From positions 2,320,342 through 2,384,341 of the forward strand of contig CP066681.1 of NCBI GenBank assembly GCA_016432265.1: DNA of 64,000 bases. Direction: 5' to 3'. This DNA comes from Micavibrio aeruginosavorus. Lineage in GTDB: Bacteria; Pseudomonadota; Alphaproteobacteria; Micavibrionales; Micavibrionaceae. Shown piece after piece: positions 61,684 through 64,000 of this stretch (positions are counted from its first letter, which is position 1; the number at the start of each line of letters is the position of its first letter). The notes under the pieces were generated by a model. That model saw only the letters and a list, made by a program, of their open reading frames with translations. It searched no databases and was not told the DNA's origin. The position numbers were made by a program, and so were the translations under genes.

Positions 61684-63885
61684 ATGAACACCGCCGCCAA
61701 ATTAAAACGCATAGCCGCCCAAGGGTCGCTGGCCGCCGCCTTCCTCAGCGCCGCCCCGTTGCAGGCCGCGCAACCGGCAGCAATGCAAAACACGCAAGCC
61801 GTGCAATCGGCCGCCTGCCAGAAGGCGCAGCAAACCGTTATGAAGGAAGGCTTGGGTAAATACACCATTTCCGACCTGACCGCTCACCCTACCCTCGCCG
61901 GCGCCACAGTGGAAATATCGATCAATGTGCGCGACGCTTTGGGTCAAGCCGCCTCCAGCGGGAAATGCAAGGTCACCCTGCCAAAGATGGATTTTCGCCA
62001 CCCGCTGGCTGTCGCGATGGTGGATTTACGCCGCACGCTCGCCGGCGATAGCCGTAAAGCTCCGGAGATCGCCCGCAAGCTGGAACAGGCGGTTGACGCC
62101 CATAGCCATCTCGTCATCAATCCGGCTACGCGGCAGGCGCTCGATGTTGTCCGGAAAACGCTTGCCGTCAGCAAGGACGAAGCCGCGCTTGATCAATCTG
62201 TGGCCATGATGTGGGACATCATGCTGCGCCTGGAGGAAGATAACCTCTCGGCGGCTGAGCGCCGTCTGCGCGATATGGAGCGCACGCTGCGCGAGGCTAT
62301 GCAACGCAACGCGCCCGAAGAGCAAATGCGTAAGATTCTCGAAGAATCGGCTCAGGCGATGAAGGACGCCATGAAAGAGCAGGCTGAAAAGTCAGAGCAG
62401 GATCAGCAAGCCAGACGCGAGCTTGAAGATATGCAAAAGCGCATGGAAGAAATGCGCAGGATGATGGAAGAGCTTTCCCAGCTCGACCCGCAAGCTGCCA
62501 GAAAAATGCAGGACATGATGAAGCAGATGCAGGACATGATGCGCCAGCAAAAGCAAGACCGGCAGAAACAAGATCAGCAGGATGGGCAGCAACAAGACCC
62601 TTCGCAACAGCAGCAGCCATCCCAGCAGGGTGAGCAACAGCAATCTCAGCAAAGCCAGCAGCAAATGCGCCAGAAACTGCAACAGCAAATGCAGCAGATG
62701 ATGCAAAAAATGCAGCAGATGCAGCAGATGCAAAAAATGCAGCAGGATCTGAACGACCTGATCAAGGAACAGGAAAAGCTGATGGGGGAAACCGATCAGG
62801 AGCGGGAAAAACGCCAACAGGATATGGCGAAAATTCTCGAACAGCTTGAAAAGCTAACCAAGATGCTAGGAGAGCAGCTTCGCGAGGAGCGCAACAAGGA
62901 ATGGGATCGCCTGCGCGAGATCGACCCACCGGTCTATCCGGATTACGACTCATACTACAATCGTCCCGCGCCTCCCGCAGAATCTCGCTGGCCGGACATG
63001 GGCAGCCGCATATTTCTCGCGCAAGCCTCGCAACCCCTGCCGCCGGAAAAACAAAAAGCGCTTGAAGAAAGTAAAAAGCGCATCGAGCGTCTGGGCGAAA
63101 TGGGCACCGAGGTCGATGAAACCGGTAAAACCCTGAAAGGCAAACGCGAAAGGCAAGAAACCCTGAAAGAAAAGGAAGCCGAGGATATTTTCACCCGCCT
63201 GCAGCGCATCCAGCAGGAACTGCGCCGCGCCGAAGAGGAAATGGAACGCCAGCAGAAAGAAGGCCAGAAAAAAGACGGACAGCAACAGGATCAGCAAAGC
63301 CGGCAGCAGCAGAAAAAGCAGCAACAAGATCTGCTTGAGCGGATCAAGCAGATGATGGAGCAGGCGCGCCAGAACGCCGACAGGCAGAAAACCCGACAGC
63401 AGGGCCAGCAACAACAGGATATGCAGAAAAAGCTCGAAGAATTAATGAAAAAAATGCAGCAAAAGGGCATGGATCCCGGCAAACTTGAGGACGCAGGCAA
63501 ATCCATGAACGAGGCCGGGCAGCAATTGCAGGCCGACAACCCGCAAGACGCCGTGCCGAGCCAGAACGAGGCTCTGAAATCCCTGCGCGAAGGCGCGCAG
63601 CAGATGAAAGAGCAAATGCAGCAGATGATGAAACCCGGCCAGGGGCAAGGCCCCGGCCAGGGCGAAGGCGAAGGTGAGAACATGGGCCCGATGACCGATC
63701 CCCTAGGCCGCCGCATGCCGCAGGAGGCCAGGGATCTCGGGCCGCTGGACGCAGAAAATCTGAGCCGCGAACGCCGCGAGGCCATTCTTGAACTGCTCAA
63801 GGATCCCAACCGTCCGAAAGCCGAGCGGGAATACCTGCAACGTCTGCTTGAAGGCGGCAAGAAGAAACCCGCCTTCAAACCTTAG
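61684..63885 (+). CDS. Secreted DUF4175-type protein, Gln/Met-rich
   Basis: 733 residues. Signal peptide (about 1-28, ending LQAAQP). Residues about 60-200 match the central DUF4175 (TIGR02302) region: DFRHPLAVAMVDLRRTLAGD, VAMMWDIMLRLEEDNLSAAE, RRLRDMERTLREAMQRNAPE. Then long coiled coils with Gln/Met-rich stretches (about 240-360 and 520-590) and a C-terminal segment with MTDPLGRRMP and ILELLKDPNRPKAEREYLQRLLEGG. Typical relatives have N-terminal membrane spans and are over 800 residues; this one replaces them with a signal peptide. 20 bases after DUF58. Confidence 0.85.
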   Translation: MNTAAKLKRIAAQGSLAAAFLSAAPLQAAQPAAMQNTQAVQSAACQKAQQTVMKEGLGKYTISDLTAHPTLAGATVEISINVRDALGQAASSGKCKVTLPKMDFRHPLAVAMVDLRRTLAGDSRKAPEIARKLEQAVDAHSHLVINPATRQALDVVRKTLAVSKDEAALDQSVAMMWDIMLRLEEDNLSAAERRLRDMERTLREAMQRNAPEEQMRKILEESAQAMKDAMKEQAEKSEQDQQARRELEDMQKRMEEMRRMMEELSQLDPQAARKMQDMMKQMQDMMRQQKQDRQKQDQQDGQQQDPSQQQQPSQQGEQQQSQQSQQQMRQKLQQQMQQMMQKMQQMQQMQKMQQDLNDLIKEQEKLMGETDQEREKRQQDMAKILEQLEKLTKMLGEQLREERNKEWDRLREIDPPVYPDYDSYYNRPAPPAESRWPDMGSRIFLAQASQPLPPEKQKALEESKKRIERLGEMGTEVDETGKTLKGKRERQETLKEKEAEDIFTRLQRIQQELRRAEEEMERQQKEGQKKDGQQQDQQSRQQQKKQQQDLLERIKQMMEQARQNADRQKTRQQGQQQQDMQKKLEELMKKMQQKGMDPGKLEDAGKSMNEAGQQLQADNPQDAVPSQNEALKSLREGAQQMKEQMQQMMKPGQGQGPGQGEGEGENMGPMTDPLGRRMPQEARDLGPLDAENLSRERREAILELLKDPNRPKAEREYLQRLLEGGKKKPAFKP

Positions 63886-63907
63886 TAAAAAGGCCGGGTG
63901 CCGCGAT

Positions 63908-64000
63908 TTATTCTTCCTTGCCGTTGCGCGCAGCAGCAGCCGCGATATGGCGTGTAACCCATGACGCTCGGCGGCGGTTATAAGCCAATCCTGATCCCGC
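63908..64000 (-). CDS. C-terminal end of an unknown gene (truncated by window)
   Basis: A leftward frame open to the window edge ends at TAA 63910-63908 with SGLAYNRRRASWVTRHIAAA and then AARNGKEE. The 30 residues are basic and Ala-rich. Family unknown; convergent with the DUF4175 gene, 22 bases apart. Confidence 0.45.
   Translation of the reverse strand, partial: AGSGLAYNRRRASWVTRHIAAAAARNGKEE

Noticed and set aside
62400-63680. Tandem CAG/CAA-type repeats as a possible repeat element
   Set aside because: They encode the Gln/Met-rich coiled coils of the DUF4175 protein in frame and are irregular; not a separate repeat or CRISPR.

Overview
The window is chromosomal DNA of an alphaproteobacterium, gene-dense and rather GC-rich. 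This rests on protein families and gene order: the MraZ end of a division and cell wall cluster, an RNase P RNA of bacterial type A, SdhCDA-type succinate dehydrogenase, the neighbourhood pyrB / plsY / dprA / topA / rnr / rpmG, and a MoxR / DUF58 / BatA-like / DUF4159 / DUF4175 envelope cluster typical of the class. I cannot place it to genus. A deep-branching or predatory lineage such as Micavibrio relatives would fit, but that is a guess.

Layout. 1-1620: start of the leftward mraZ operon with two arrays of 10-bp-periodic GGG repeats (probable MraZ operators), then rnpB with a well-placed promoter. 1604-9070: amidase, MFS transporter, MsrA, DUF1761 protein, sdhB, small unknowns, an aldo/keto reductase and a tautomerase. 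9069-12780: ABC exporter, a pair of membrane-anchored unknowns and a conserved small protein. 12780-14237: an AT-rich island with one AAA ATPase gene, its own promoter and a palindrome over its start. 14277-16925: sdhCDA, cut off from sdhB by about 7.3 kb. 17002-18761: an unknown and asd.

18807-31937 is the most distinctive block: a hybrid histidine kinase with two receivers and an HPt domain; a leftward operon of single-domain receiver, lipoprotein secretin, choice-of-anchor-D-like periplasmic protein, secretion ATPase, inner-membrane core protein, two bitopic assembly proteins and two prepilin-like proteins without the usual Glu at +5; and, on the other side, a short prepilin peptidase. I read it as a compact type IVb-pilus or type II-secretion-like machine with a dedicated regulator. 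No retraction ATPase is present.

31959-43400: CoA transferase, pyrB, a secreted glycoside hydrolase where pyrC would be expected, plsY, dprA, a decayed small secreted protein gene, topA, rnr and rpmG. 43520-49692: a Lon-like protease with an unrecognised N-terminal domain, a giant fused ResB-CcsA (System II) cytochrome c synthase and its TlpA-type thioredoxin. 49870-53363: a Mn/Fe-type ABC importer (binding protein, ATPase, two permeases) from a promoter that predicts a near-leaderless transcript. 53517-63885: a MoxR ATPase with a split BatA / DUF4159 pair, an amidotransferase-like membrane protein, DUF58 and a secreted glutamine-rich DUF4175 protein, probably acting together on the cell envelope. 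No tRNA, CRISPR array, transposase or integrase was recognised.
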